This document shows positions 1 to 8,113 of a stretch of 8,126 bases of DNA, piece after piece. This DNA comes from Omnitrophica WOR_2 bacterium RIFCSPHIGHO2_02_FULL_52_10 (lineage in GTDB: Bacteria > Omnitrophota > Gorgyraeia > Zapsychrales > Zapsychraceae): positions 2,827-10,952 of the forward strand of contig MHGR01000038.1 of assembly GCA_001805655.1 (NCBI GenBank), read 5' to 3'. Made by a program: the position numbers and the translations under genes. The first letter of the stretch is position 1, and each line of letters opens with the position of its first letter. The notes beneath the pieces are model-generated. The model was given only the letters and a program-made list of their open reading frames with translations. It was not told where the DNA came from and ran no database searches.

Positions 1-156
1 CAAAACACTGAAGCTGATCCTGGCATGGCGCAGGTCCTTGCTGACATCAACGCCCGTGATCGTCACGAATTGCAACCGCGGATCTCCCAGATCCCGCTGA
101 ATGATCATCCCGATCTCGCGCTTGACCTGTTGATTAATTTTCTCGATCCTGCCCAT
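1..156 (-). CDS. rbfA: Ribosome-binding factor A, N-terminal part (runs off the left edge)
   Basis: Fifty-two codons are visible, starting MGRIEKINQQVKREIG and continuing through DPRLQFVTITGVDVS and ARISFSVL. This matches the start of RbfA: a basic first helix, the 'DPR...FVTIT.V.VS.DL..A' strand-turn-strand, and the beginning of the KH-like fold. RbfA binds the 30S subunit and helps mature the 5' end of 16S rRNA; it is cytoplasmic and cold-responsive in well-studied bacteria. The ATG start is backed by AAGGTG (162-167) five bases upstream. The C-terminal half lies outside the window. In many bacteria infB directly precedes rbfA; here cca does, across a 187-base gap with hairpins. No convincing promoter was found in that gap. 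Identification is by motif recognition and is firm; completeness cannot be judged. Confidence 0.9.
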   Translation of the reverse strand, partial: MGRIEKINQQVKREIGMIIQRDLGDPRLQFVTITGVDVSKDLRHARISFSVL

Positions 157-207
157 CCCAGCACCTTTCTATTCTCCCTCGCAAAAGTAATAGATTTGAT
201 TCTTTTG

Positions 208-233
208 CTTCGGAGGAATTATTCCGCCCGAAG
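208..233. repeat. Hairpin upstream of rbfA
   Basis: CTTCGG (208-213) is complementary to CCGAAG (228-233), and GGAAT (215-219) to ATTCC (221-225) inside it, so the segment can fold into one long stem. Read on the minus strand it ends CCGAAGCAAAA, the same type of ending as the other intergenic hairpins here. There is no T-run directly after the stem on either strand, so it is not a standard intrinsic terminator. It lies 52 bases upstream of the rbfA start. Confidence 0.6.
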
Positions 234-278
234 AATATTCCTGCCCTGCTCCGCCGTAGCGCAGTCTAGCGGAAACTG

Positions 279-326
279 GCTTCGCAGAGGCGAGCGAAGC
301 AAAACGAATGTTTTTATTTGTTTTGC
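279..326. repeat. Two nested or alternative hairpins after cca
   Basis: GCTTCGC (279-285) pairs with GCGAAGC (294-300) around an 8-base loop. Directly next to it, GCAAAACGAAT (299-309) pairs with ATTTGTTTTGC (316-326), 11 bp with one G-T pair. The two stems share bases 299-300. They sit 18 bases past the cca stop on the minus strand. A role as 3'-end structure of the cca transcript is possible, but there is no proper U-tract after either stem in the minus direction. Confidence 0.55.
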
Positions 327-343
327 GTAGCAGAATAAGCGGC

Positions 344-1606
344 TTAGCTCTCTGCCAAACATAATTTTGCCCATTTTAATTCATCGTCCTTGGACTTGAC
401 TTTATTGTCGATCTTCAGGCAGAGGACTTGCTCTAAAACCTTTCCAATTTTGCTCCCGGGAACCATCCCCATTTTTTTGAGGTCATCCCCATTAATCCTC
501 AGCCGCATATCCATATCCCTTTGGAGGTACCGGTCGATGCGTTGCGCGACAACCTCCTGGGATGCCGTGGCGCGGAGATACACTATAGCCTCTTTGGTGA
601 ACGATTTCAACATTTGATAAATCTGACTCGCGGGGAGATCCTGGGTGGACAGCTTTCGCCCTAAATGACGGATTTGCCTGCTTTGTAGAATACTTTGCCG
701 CTCATGTTTAGCGATATGGATGCCGGACAGGATGCCGTTCACTACGTGCTCAGTGCACTGTGCAATCAAAACCATGAACTTGATGAGCCACCACTGCTCA
801 AACGTATTGTACCAAGGCATCTTCCCCAGTTTCCGGACCCTGGTTTGTAATCGCCTCAAGCCCGCAAACGAAACCTTTGTTCCGGCAGGTAAAACAGGTA
901 TCCATCCCAACTGATGGAGTCGTTGGAGAGGCCTCACGGGGTCCGGTTCGCATAATATTTTTTTCAACTCATTAAAGTGCCGCTGAGCTTTCACGTTTTG
1001 CGTGGCTTTTTTCCGCACGCATTCTTTGAGCAAAGTTAGCGTACGCCGCTCTATCCCAAACCCGAATCTCTGTTCAAAACGCACCGCCCGCGCTATGCGC
1101 GTGGGATCATCCATAAAGCTCTGCGCATGCAAAATCCTTATTTTTTTCGATAATAAATCTTTACGTCCACCACAAATATCAATCAATTGCCCAAACCGGC
1201 CCCGATTGACCGCAATCGCCATGGCGTTGATGGTAAAATCCCGGCGCAGGAGGTCGTCCTGCATTGTCCCTGGACTAACCACCGGTAATGCGCCCGAATG
1301 TCTGTAGGTTTCCTTACGGGTGACCGCCAGATCAATCCGTTGGCCTGAAGGCAACTTCAAGACCGCGGTCCCAAACGACCCGTGCGCGGTAAGGCGCGCG
1401 TTCAATGGCCCGGCTAGGGCGCGCGCCAGACGGATCGCATCCCCTTCAATGACAAAGTCTAGATCGTAATTTTCCCTTTTCAGGAGAATATCCCGGACGA
1501 TCCCGCCCACGACATAAGCGGCCATTCCCCTGCGGTCCGCCTCCCGGGCGATCAGCCGGATCATGCGCAACGCCTTGCCGTCAACCTTGCTGAGATGATT
1601 GTTCAT
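344..1606 (-). CDS. cca: CCA tRNA nucleotidyltransferase / poly(A) polymerase family (class II)
   Basis: This 420-residue class II nucleotidyltransferase adds or repairs the 3' CCA (or part of it) on tRNAs, using CTP and ATP, in the cytoplasm. Visible motifs: VVGGIVRD (residues 32-39) followed by DLD with the metal-binding Asp48 and Asp50; RRDFTINAMA (121-130); DDPTR (166-170), which fits the nucleotide-template motif; then RAVRFEQRFGF and a helical C-terminal half. The last ~60 residues (INGDDLKKMGMVPGSKIGKV) match the family's C-terminal tRNA-binding segment. Length is normal for the form without CBS or DHH domains. I cannot tell a full CCA-adding enzyme from a CC- or A-adding specialist, since some bacteria split the job. 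The tRNA in this window already encodes CCA. The ATG start lies 10 bases after the xerD stop, suggesting co-transcription; only a weak AGGCGA precedes it. Confidence 0.92.
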   Translation of the reverse strand: MNNHLSKVDGKALRMIRLIAREADRRGMAAYVVGGIVRDILLKRENYDLDFVIEGDAIRLARALAGPLNARLTAHGSFGTAVLKLPSGQRIDLAVTRKETYRHSGALPVVSPGTMQDDLLRRDFTINAMAIAVNRGRFGQLIDICGGRKDLLSKKIRILHAQSFMDDPTRIARAVRFEQRFGFGIERRTLTLLKECVRKKATQNVKAQRHFNELKKILCEPDPVRPLQRLHQLGWIPVLPAGTKVSFAGLRRLQTRVRKLGKMPWYNTFEQWWLIKFMVLIAQCTEHVVNGILSGIHIAKHERQSILQSRQIRHLGRKLSTQDLPASQIYQMLKSFTKEAIVYLRATASQEVVAQRIDRYLQRDMDMRLRINGDDLKKMGMVPGSKIGKVLEQVLCLKIDNKVKSKDDELKWAKLCLAES

Positions 1607-1616
1607 GGTCGCCTAT

Positions 1617-2504
1617 TTATCCGCGCGGATGAAATTGCTTATGCACCGTTTTAAGCCGTTCCCTGTCGACATGCGTGTAGATTTGGGTTGTGGAAATGTC
1701 CGAATGTCCCAGCATCTCCTGAACGGAGCGCAGGTCCGCCCCGCGCTCCAACAGATGGGTCGCGAAGGAATGGCGCAGGGTATGCGGCTTGATCTCTTTC
1801 TTTATCCTGGCTTTCCTGGCGTAACTCTTGATGATCTTCCAGATGCTTTGCCGGCTGATTTTCTTCCCTAACCGGCTCACGAATAAACTGAAAGTCATGT
1901 CGTCTTTGACCAATTTCCCGCGGACCGAGGCGCAATATTTCTGAAGGGCGTCGCGCGCGCGTTTGCCGATCGGTATGATGCGCTCCTTCCGGCCCTTCCC
2001 GATGCAGCGGACATAACCCAGTTCAAGGTTGACATTCTCCGTCTTTAGATTAAGGAGCTCCGAAACGCGCATGCCGCTCGCATAAAACAGTTCCAGGATC
2101 GCTTTATCCCGTACGGCTTGCCAGCCCTGCCCCTTGGCCGCCTCGATCATCGCCTCAATTTCCCCCGATGTCAGCACTTCCGGAACCCGCTTCCAAAGCT
2201 TGGGCGTATCGACCAGATTCGTCGGGTCTTCCTGGGCCAGGCGCTCGCGCACCAAAAACCGGTGAAACATTTTTATAGCCGCCAGATTCCTGCAGATGGA
2301 ATTCGTCGACAGCCCCTGTTTTTTCTGGCCGTACATAAACTGCGTGATCTGATCGCGCTTGACATTTTTGGCATCCTTGACGCCCATCTTCCGCAAACAC
2401 GCGGCATACTTCTTCAGATCGCGCTGATAAGCCAGCAGGGTGTTGTCCGCCAGGCCCCTTTCCACGGCTAAATAATTGATGAATTCTTTTATGAGCGCAT
2501 CCAT
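1617..2504 (-). CDS. xerD: Site-specific tyrosine recombinase XerD (XerC/D family)
   Basis: A 295-residue tyrosine recombinase of normal Xer length. Residues 1-90 form the SAM-like core-binding domain (MDALIKEFINYLAVERGL). The catalytic domain carries all six expected residues: Arg146 (ASGMRVSELL), Lys170 (GKGRKER), His241 and Arg244 (HTLRHSFATHLL), His267 (LGHSDIS) and the nucleophile Tyr276 (TTQIYTHV). Xer proteins resolve chromosome dimers at dif together with FtsK and act in the nucleoid at the septum. XerC and XerD cannot be separated safely by eye; the D assignment rests on overall similarity. No integrase-type arm-binding domain, attachment site or cargo genes are nearby, and it sits between housekeeping genes, so a mobile-element integrase is unlikely. 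The start lies 27 bases after the lipoprotein stop, with no strong ribosome-binding site. Confidence 0.9.
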   Translation of the reverse strand: MDALIKEFINYLAVERGLADNTLLAYQRDLKKYAACLRKMGVKDAKNVKRDQITQFMYGQKKQGLSTNSICRNLAAIKMFHRFLVRERLAQEDPTNLVDTPKLWKRVPEVLTSGEIEAMIEAAKGQGWQAVRDKAILELFYASGMRVSELLNLKTENVNLELGYVRCIGKGRKERIIPIGKRARDALQKYCASVRGKLVKDDMTFSLFVSRLGKKISRQSIWKIIKSYARKARIKKEIKPHTLRHSFATHLLERGADLRSVQEMLGHSDISTTQIYTHVDRERLKTVHKQFHPRG

Positions 2505-2531
2505 AAACAGTCCGTCCGCCCCCCAGGCGTG

Positions 2532-3065
2532 CTAAGGCTGGTCAGGGAATAATTGCTTCGGGGAATAATGATGGCGTATTTCCTTCGAGCTGGCATTTAA
2601 TTGCTTTTTAACGCTGAATTTACTTCTCATGGCTGCGGGCTTGTCATATTCTTTTTGAATCTGGCGGACCTGCCCCAGAACCGCGCTGAACCCGGCTTGC
2701 CGCGCTTCTCCCATAAGGGCGTTCATGGCTTCCAGCTCTTCCAGGGACTTACCCAATAAATATTTCTGGCGTTTGTCACTGTCGTCGTTTTCAATCGATT
2801 GCATCAAATCCCTTTCCCAAACCTTCCAAAGGGAAAAATGCTGTTTGTAATCCTGTTCGAGGGAGTACGCCTTGACAGGATAATCGATGGGCTCCAGGAC
2901 AGGGATGAACTTCCCGCCCGCCTCTTTTTCTTCCTTTTTTTTCCTCGTGAATTTCTTGCGCAAGGGCTGGCATCCGCTCAGCAGAAATGAAAGAACACAC
3001 AGGACGCAGATGACATTGCGGTAATGAACCATCTCCCTCCCGGGTCTGCTTTTTGCATTATCCAT
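2532..3065 (-). CDS. Small lysine-rich lipoprotein of unknown function
   Basis: I do not recognise a family. The 177-residue product has a lipoprotein signal: a hydrophobic stretch (VICVLCVLSFLLSGC) ending in the lipobox LSGC, with the lipidated cysteine at residue 32. Next come a very basic, charged linker (RKKFTRKKKEEKE), a proline-containing segment (PVLEPIDYPVKAY), and a mostly helical, charged C-terminal domain. It is probably membrane-anchored and faces the periplasm. Two starts are possible. The ATG used here has AAGGA six bases upstream. An internal ATG at 3032 would give a shorter, more typical signal peptide (Cys21), but its GGAGG is only three bases away. It lies 24 bases after ligA and 27 before xerD, so it is probably co-transcribed with both; its position gives no clear hint of function. 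Confidence 0.8.
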   Translation of the reverse strand: MDNAKSRPGREMVHYRNVICVLCVLSFLLSGCQPLRKKFTRKKKEEKEAGGKFIPVLEPIDYPVKAYSLEQDYKQHFSLWKVWERDLMQSIENDDSDKRQKYLLGKSLEELEAMNALMGEARQAGFSAVLGQVRQIQKEYDKPAAMRSKFSVKKQLNASSKEIRHHYSPKQLFPDQP

Positions 3066-3089
3066 GGCTTATCCTTTGCATGACACCCC

Positions 3090-5847
<2,758 letters not shown>

Positions 5848-5868
5848 GGCAACCAACGACGCCCCGTA

Positions 5869-6138
5869 TTAATGGATAATCCTGAAATCCTTAAATACCG
5901 TCTCCGGGGAGGAAAATTGAATGTCCTTATTCTGAATATATTCTTGGAAACGCTCCTCGACGTCCCGGCAAAGCTCCTCGATGGTATCCTTAGGCCCCTC
6001 CACCTGAATTTCAACGGTACCATCCCGGCAATTTCTTACCCATCCTCTGAGCCCATGGCTAACCGCGTACCTTTGGACGGTATAGCGAAACCCCACCCCC
6101 TGAACCGTTCCAGAGTAAATGATGCGGGCCCGGGTCAT
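5869..6138 (-). CDS. acyP: Acylphosphatase
   Basis: An 89-residue acylphosphatase, a small cytoplasmic alpha/beta sandwich that hydrolyses carboxyl-phosphate bonds such as in acetyl-phosphate or carbamoyl-phosphate. The signature GTVQGVGFRYTVQRYA (residues 10-25) holds the phosphate-binding loop and catalytic Arg18, and GWVRNCRDGTVEIQVEG (32-48) holds the catalytic Asn36. Both key residues are present and the length is typical. Its ATG overlaps the TGA stop of the DUF4870 gene in the sequence ATGA (6135-6138), which points to translational coupling. The physiological role of bacterial acylphosphatases is mostly unclear, and the neighbours do not resolve it. Confidence 0.95.
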   Translation of the reverse strand: MTRARIIYSGTVQGVGFRYTVQRYAVSHGLRGWVRNCRDGTVEIQVEGPKDTIEELCRDVEERFQEYIQNKDIQFSSPETVFKDFRIIH

Positions 6139-6506
6139 TTAATGAATTGAATCGTGCAGGGATATTGAAACTTTTCGCCGTTGCTCGTTTTCACGGAGGC
6201 GATGATGACAAGGATGACGTTGGCCAAAATAATGGGAACAATGAACAGGAGCCCGACAGCCACAAAACATAACACCAAGACGACCAGCGTATAAATGGTC
6301 ATGGATAATTGAAAATTCAGAGCGGATTTTCCCTCTTCGTCAACGAGGGGCATGTCATTCTTTTTAATCAGCCAGATGACCAGCGGCCCCAAGACATTCC
6401 CGAACGGAACACCGATCAACGCTACCAAGGCACTCAGGTGGCAGAATATCGCCCACGTGCGCTCAGACTTTTGGTTGCTGTTTCCCGCCTGCTTTATTTC
6501 TGTCAT
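6135..6506 (-). CDS. DUF4870 family small membrane protein
   Basis: The 123-residue product fits the DUF4870 (Tic20-like) family: a short polar N-terminus, then TWAIFCHLSALVALIG and a first membrane region (about 18-47), a conserved charged loop with DEEGKSALNFQLS (56-68), two further hydrophobic segments (about 69-88 and 89-106), and a short tail. It is an integral cytoplasmic-membrane protein; the molecular function of the family is not established. The start chosen gives MTEIKQAG and has a strong AGGAGG (6512-6517) five bases upstream. The open frame extends upstream to 6575, but that extension would translate the 3' half of the tRNA gene and is rejected. The gene begins 33 bases after the tRNA-Pro 3' end and overlaps acyP by four bases. 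Confidence 0.88.
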   Translation of the reverse strand: MTEIKQAGNSNQKSERTWAIFCHLSALVALIGVPFGNVLGPLVIWLIKKNDMPLVDEEGKSALNFQLSMTIYTLVVLVLCFVAVGLLFIVPIILANVILVIIASVKTSNGEKFQYPCTIQFIK

Positions 6507-6511
6507 GGGTC

Positions 6512-6517
6512 CCTCCT
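6512..6517 (-). promoter_or_regulatory. Ribosome-binding site that fixes the DUF4870 start
   Basis: AGGAGG lies five bases before the ATG at 6506. It decides against the longer open frame that runs back into the tRNA gene. Confidence 0.8.
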
Positions 6518-6539
6518 GGACGCTGCGGCTGTTAAGAAA

Positions 6540-6617
6540 TGGTCGGGGCGGACGGATTCGAACCGTCGACTTCAACGTCCCGAACGTTGCGCGCTAGCCG
6601 GGCTGCGCTACGCCCCG
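6540..6617 (-). tRNA. tRNA-Pro (anticodon CGG)
   Basis: The minus strand folds into a full cloverleaf of 78 nt including CCA. Acceptor CGGGGCG pairs with CGCCCCG. The D stem is GCGC/GCGC around a 10-base loop with the GG pair. The anticodon stem CAACG/CGTTG holds loop TTCGGGA, giving anticodon CGG for the proline codon CCG. The variable region is AAGTC, and the T stem GACGG/CCGTC holds loop TTCGAAT. The discriminator is A73 and the 3' CCA is encoded. The C1-G72 pair and G37 are usual for bacterial proline tRNAs. It lies 33 bases upstream of the DUF4870 gene on the same strand, so it is probably processed from a shared transcript. A palindromic element begins directly at its 5' end. Confidence 0.97.
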
Positions 6618-6677
6618 AAAATATATTACACTTATGGAGCCCGCTGCAAGCGGGCGAACATAAGTGTTAGATATTTT
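6618..6677. repeat. Palindromic element, copy 1 (CTTATG/CATAAG arms)
   Basis: ACACTTATG (6628-6636) pairs perfectly with CATAAGTGT (6659-6667). Inside, GCCCGCT (6639-6645) pairs with AGCGGGC (6649-6655) around a 3-base loop. Outside, AAAATAT (6618-6624) pairs with ATATTTT (6671-6677). Read on the plus strand the core is CTTATGGAGCC ... GGCGAACATAAG. The same core recurs in opposite orientation at 6773-6841. The element abuts the tRNA 5' end, so in a minus-strand transcript it would form the pre-tRNA leader. Confidence 0.75.
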
Positions 6678-6710
6678 CGCTCCGAGGCACGCCAGTGCCG
6701 AGGAGCAAAA
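6671..6710. repeat. 40-bp direct repeat, copy 1, self-complementary
   Basis: Identical over 40 bases to 6841-6880, at a 170-base offset. Each copy is a hairpin: GCTCC/GGAGC outer stem, a GA/GA internal mismatch, GGCAC/GTGCC inner stem and a 4-base loop (GCCA), flanked by TTTT and AAAA that can pair further. The first seven bases overlap the outer arm of the palindromic element at 6618-6677. Confidence 0.85.
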
Positions 6711-6714
6711 AAAC

Positions 6715-6729
6715 AGTAAAAGTTTTACT
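6715..6729. repeat. AT-rich palindrome followed by a T-run on the minus strand
   Basis: AGTAAAA (6715-6721) and TTTTACT (6723-6729) are perfect inverted arms around one base. On the minus strand the next bases are G and seven T's. This is terminator-like in layout, but the stem has only one strong pair per arm, so I rate termination as unlikely alone. Confidence 0.45.
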
Positions 6730-6743
6730 CTTCAGACTCTCGC

Positions 6744-6772
6744 CCCTCAAGAAAGCGTTGCTTTCTTGAGGG
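6744..6772. repeat. Perfect 13-bp hairpin
   Basis: CCCTCAAGAAAGC (6744-6756) and GCTTTCTTGAGGG (6760-6772) are perfect inverted arms around a 3-base loop. No T-run follows on either strand. It sits midway between the two copies of the composite element and is not part of either. Confidence 0.85.
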
Positions 6773-6841
6773 TGATATTGGCTAATACTTATGTCGCTTC
6801 GCCGGCCTTCGGATAGGCTCCATAAGTATAAGCCAACATCA
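6773..6841. repeat. Palindromic element, copy 2 (opposite orientation)
   Basis: Bases 6773-6793 and 6821-6841 are inverted arms that pair at 19 of 21 positions, with ATACTTATG opposite CATAAGTAT at the inner end. On the minus strand the core reads CTTATGGAGCC ... GCGACATAAG, the same as copy 1 on the plus strand. The base pair next to the arm is T-A here and C-G in copy 1. The central part differs from copy 1 and has no such strong inner hairpin. Confidence 0.75.
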
Positions 6842-6880
6842 TATTTTCGCTCCGAGGCACGCCAGTGCCGAGGAGCAAAA
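6841..6880. repeat. 40-bp direct repeat, copy 2, self-complementary
   Basis: A perfect copy of 6671-6710 with the same hairpin (GCTCC-GA-GGCAC, 4-base loop, GTGCC-GA-GGAGC). It follows palindromic copy 2 directly, as copy 1 follows palindromic copy 1. Confidence 0.85.
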
Positions 6881-6890
6881 TAAAGACGAT

Positions 6891-6959
6891 AAAAAATCTT
6901 TCAATTTTGTTTTCGCACCCATTCTTTAAAAATGTCTGGGTGCAAATAAAACGGAAAAT
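6891..6959 (-). terminator. Possible intrinsic terminator or attenuator
   Basis: On the minus strand, GCACCCA pairs with TGGGTGC (arms 6915-6921 and 6937-6943). The stem is extended by AAAAC/GTTTT and AAAAT/ATTTT (to 6904 and 6959) with small bulges. Six T's (6891-6896) follow the extended stem after 7 bases. The distance is longer than ideal. It could end the ribE-fabZ transcript or act on transcripts from the promoter just upstream. Confidence 0.4.
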
Positions 6960-7008
6960 GTTCACCCCAAAATACAAACCAAATACGTAGTTAACAATAA
7001 TAAAATGT

Positions 7009-7037
7009 AGTCTAACACTTACGCGCTGCCCCGTCAA
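7009..7037 (-). promoter_or_regulatory. Candidate sigma70-type promoter
   Basis: TTGACG (7032-7037) and TAGACT (7009-7014) are separated by 17 bases, with TG one base before the -10 box (extended -10). The -35 box matches the consensus at five of six positions and the -10 at four of six. It lies just after the fabZ stop and points toward the hairpin-rich stretch, tRNA-Pro and the genes after it. It may overlap readthrough from ribE-fabZ. Confidence 0.5.
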
Positions 7038-7055
7038 TCAGGACACACGCAAATT

Positions 7056-7490
7056 TTACCCTTCTTTAATTCCAAACCCGATTTCAGCTTCTGCCACCAG
7101 CGTGTCCTTCACATAGGCCATGGTCTTTAAAAATCCGGCCATTTTCATCAGCTTAATGGTGGTAACCTCAATCTTCAACTGGTCCCCCGGCTTCACGGGG
7201 GCACTGAACCTAGCGGACACCTTCGCCAAATAATAAATCAATTCCTTGCCCTGCATATTTTTGCTGTAATAAAAATAAATGCACCCGGCCTGGGCCATCG
7301 CTTCAATGATCAGCACGCCGGGCATGACCTTCTCCCCCGGGAAATGGCCGGTAAAGAACTGCTCGTTGATTGAGACATTCTTGACCGCCACAAGCTTTTC
7401 ATTCGGTTCAAGCGATATGACTTTATCGATCAACAGAAACGGGTATCGGTGCGGGATGATTTTTTGGATGTCTAAAACATCTAGTTCCAT
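7056..7490 (-). CDS. fabZ: 3-hydroxyacyl-[acyl-carrier-protein] dehydratase FabZ
   Basis: A 144-residue hot-dog-fold dehydratase that removes water from 3-hydroxyacyl-ACP in fatty-acid elongation, in the cytoplasm. The FabZ signature is clear: [17 protein letters not shown] at the start, then [22 protein letters not shown] with catalytic His49 and Glu63, and a normal C-terminal strand ending. Length is typical of stand-alone FabZ, not the LpxC-FabZ fusion. The ATG has AAGGAGG (7498-7504) seven bases upstream, and both the site and the start lie inside the end of ribE: the genes overlap by 10 bases (7481-7490). Coupled translation with riboflavin synthase is likely, although the two pathways are unrelated. 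Confidence 0.95.
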   Translation of the reverse strand: MELDVLDIQKIIPHRYPFLLIDKVISLEPNEKLVAVKNVSINEQFFTGHFPGEKVMPGVLIIEAMAQAGCIYFYYSKNMQGKELIYYLAKVSARFSAPVKPGDQLKIEVTTIKLMKMAGFLKTMAYVKDTLVAEAEIGFGIKEG

Positions 7491-8113
7491 GTTATTCCCT
7501 CCTTCTCCAATTTTATGCGGGAAGGACGCGTCGGCTTCCCAGTGAGCATGTATTTCGCTAGAATATCCGTTTCAATATTGACCTTGTCGCCTTTTCCTTT
7601 TTGCCCCAATGTTGTCACCTTCTTGGTAAAGGGGATCAGGTGCACCGCAAAAAACTTCTTCGTGACCTTTCCTACGGTTAAGCTCACCCCGTCCAGGCAA
7701 ACCGACCCCTTGCGCACGATATACTTGGCGATATCCGGCTTCAAGGCGACCCGTATTTCGGTATAATTCTTCCCCGTGATCTTAGTATTTATCGTCCCAA
7801 CGCCATCGACATGGCCGGTGACAAAATGCCCGTCGATACGGCTATTGGCCTTCAGCGGCCGCTCCAAATTGACGCGCCCCCCCTTCTTCAAGGATCCTAG
7901 CGTCGTTTTAAGAAGCGTCTCGCGCATCACATCAAAAACAAGTATTTTGTTTCGAATGTCCCTAACCGTCAAGCAGGCGCCGTTCACCGCCATGCTCCCT
8001 CCGCGCTTGGCCCCCTTCCACACGGTCGGCGCCTGGATTTCAAGAACGGCAAGATTCTTCATTGCGTTAACCCACTTGACGATTCCTATCTCTTCGACAA
8101 TCCCGTTAAACAT
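7481..8113 (-). CDS. ribE: Riboflavin synthase (alpha subunit)
   Basis: A 210-residue riboflavin synthase, which dismutates two 6,7-dimethyl-8-ribityllumazine molecules to riboflavin in the last step of the pathway; it is cytoplasmic. The two lumazine-binding repeats are visible. The first starts [10 protein letters not shown] and contains [10 protein letters not shown] (41-50) and NLERPL (82-87). The second starts at [12 protein letters not shown] (95-106) and contains [13 protein letters not shown] (135-147) and [11 protein letters not shown] (178-188). Length and motifs are complete. The start has no good ribosome-binding site, so translation may be coupled to an upstream gene whose end overlaps it. 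The gene overlaps fabZ by 10 bases. ribD and other pathway genes may lie just beyond the right edge. Confidence 0.96.
   Translation of the reverse strand: MFNGIVEEIGIVKWVNAMKNLAVLEIQAPTVWKGAKRGGSMAVNGACLTVRDIRNKILVFDVMRETLLKTTLGSLKKGGRVNLERPLKANSRIDGHFVTGHVDGVGTINTKITGKNYTEIRVALKPDIAKYIVRKGSVCLDGVSLTVGKVTKKFFAVHLIPFTKKVTTLGQKGKGDKVNIETDILAKYMLTGKPTRPSRIKLEKEGITWN

Larger units (their letters stand above)
6618..7055. other. 438-base non-coding stretch between fabZ and tRNA-Pro
   Basis: No credible gene lies here. From the tRNA side it holds: palindromic element 1 with its 40-bp repeat, an AT-rich palindrome, a perfect 13-bp hairpin, palindromic element 2 with its 40-bp repeat, an A/T-flanked hairpin (6904-6959), and then AT-rich sequence up to a likely promoter (7009-7037). 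The right third (about 6880-7010) is clearly more AT-rich than the genes around it. Confidence 0.8.

Noticed and set aside
1617..2504. XerD as integrase of a mobile element
   Set aside because: It has simple Xer length, lies in a housekeeping gene string, and no attachment-site repeats or cargo genes flank it.
6507..6575. Upstream extension of the DUF4870 frame (VRIRPPRPFLNSRS...)
   Set aside because: This peptide is the well-known false translation of a tRNA 3' half; the AGGAGG before the ATG at 6506 marks the real start.
6618..6650. Promoter directly upstream of tRNA-Pro (TTGCAG ... TATATT on the minus strand)
   Set aside because: The -10 box would end two bases before the mature tRNA, placing the transcript start inside the tRNA.
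6671..6880. CRISPR array from the repeated 40-bp unit
   Set aside because: Only two copies, 130 bases apart, each a long self-complementary hairpin; no regular spacers and no cas genes.
6789..7037. 82-codon minus-strand open frame between fabZ and tRNA-Pro
   Set aside because: It starts with TTG inside the likely -35 box, has no ribosome-binding site, reads through a 40-bp repeat and part of palindrome 2, and resembles no protein I know.
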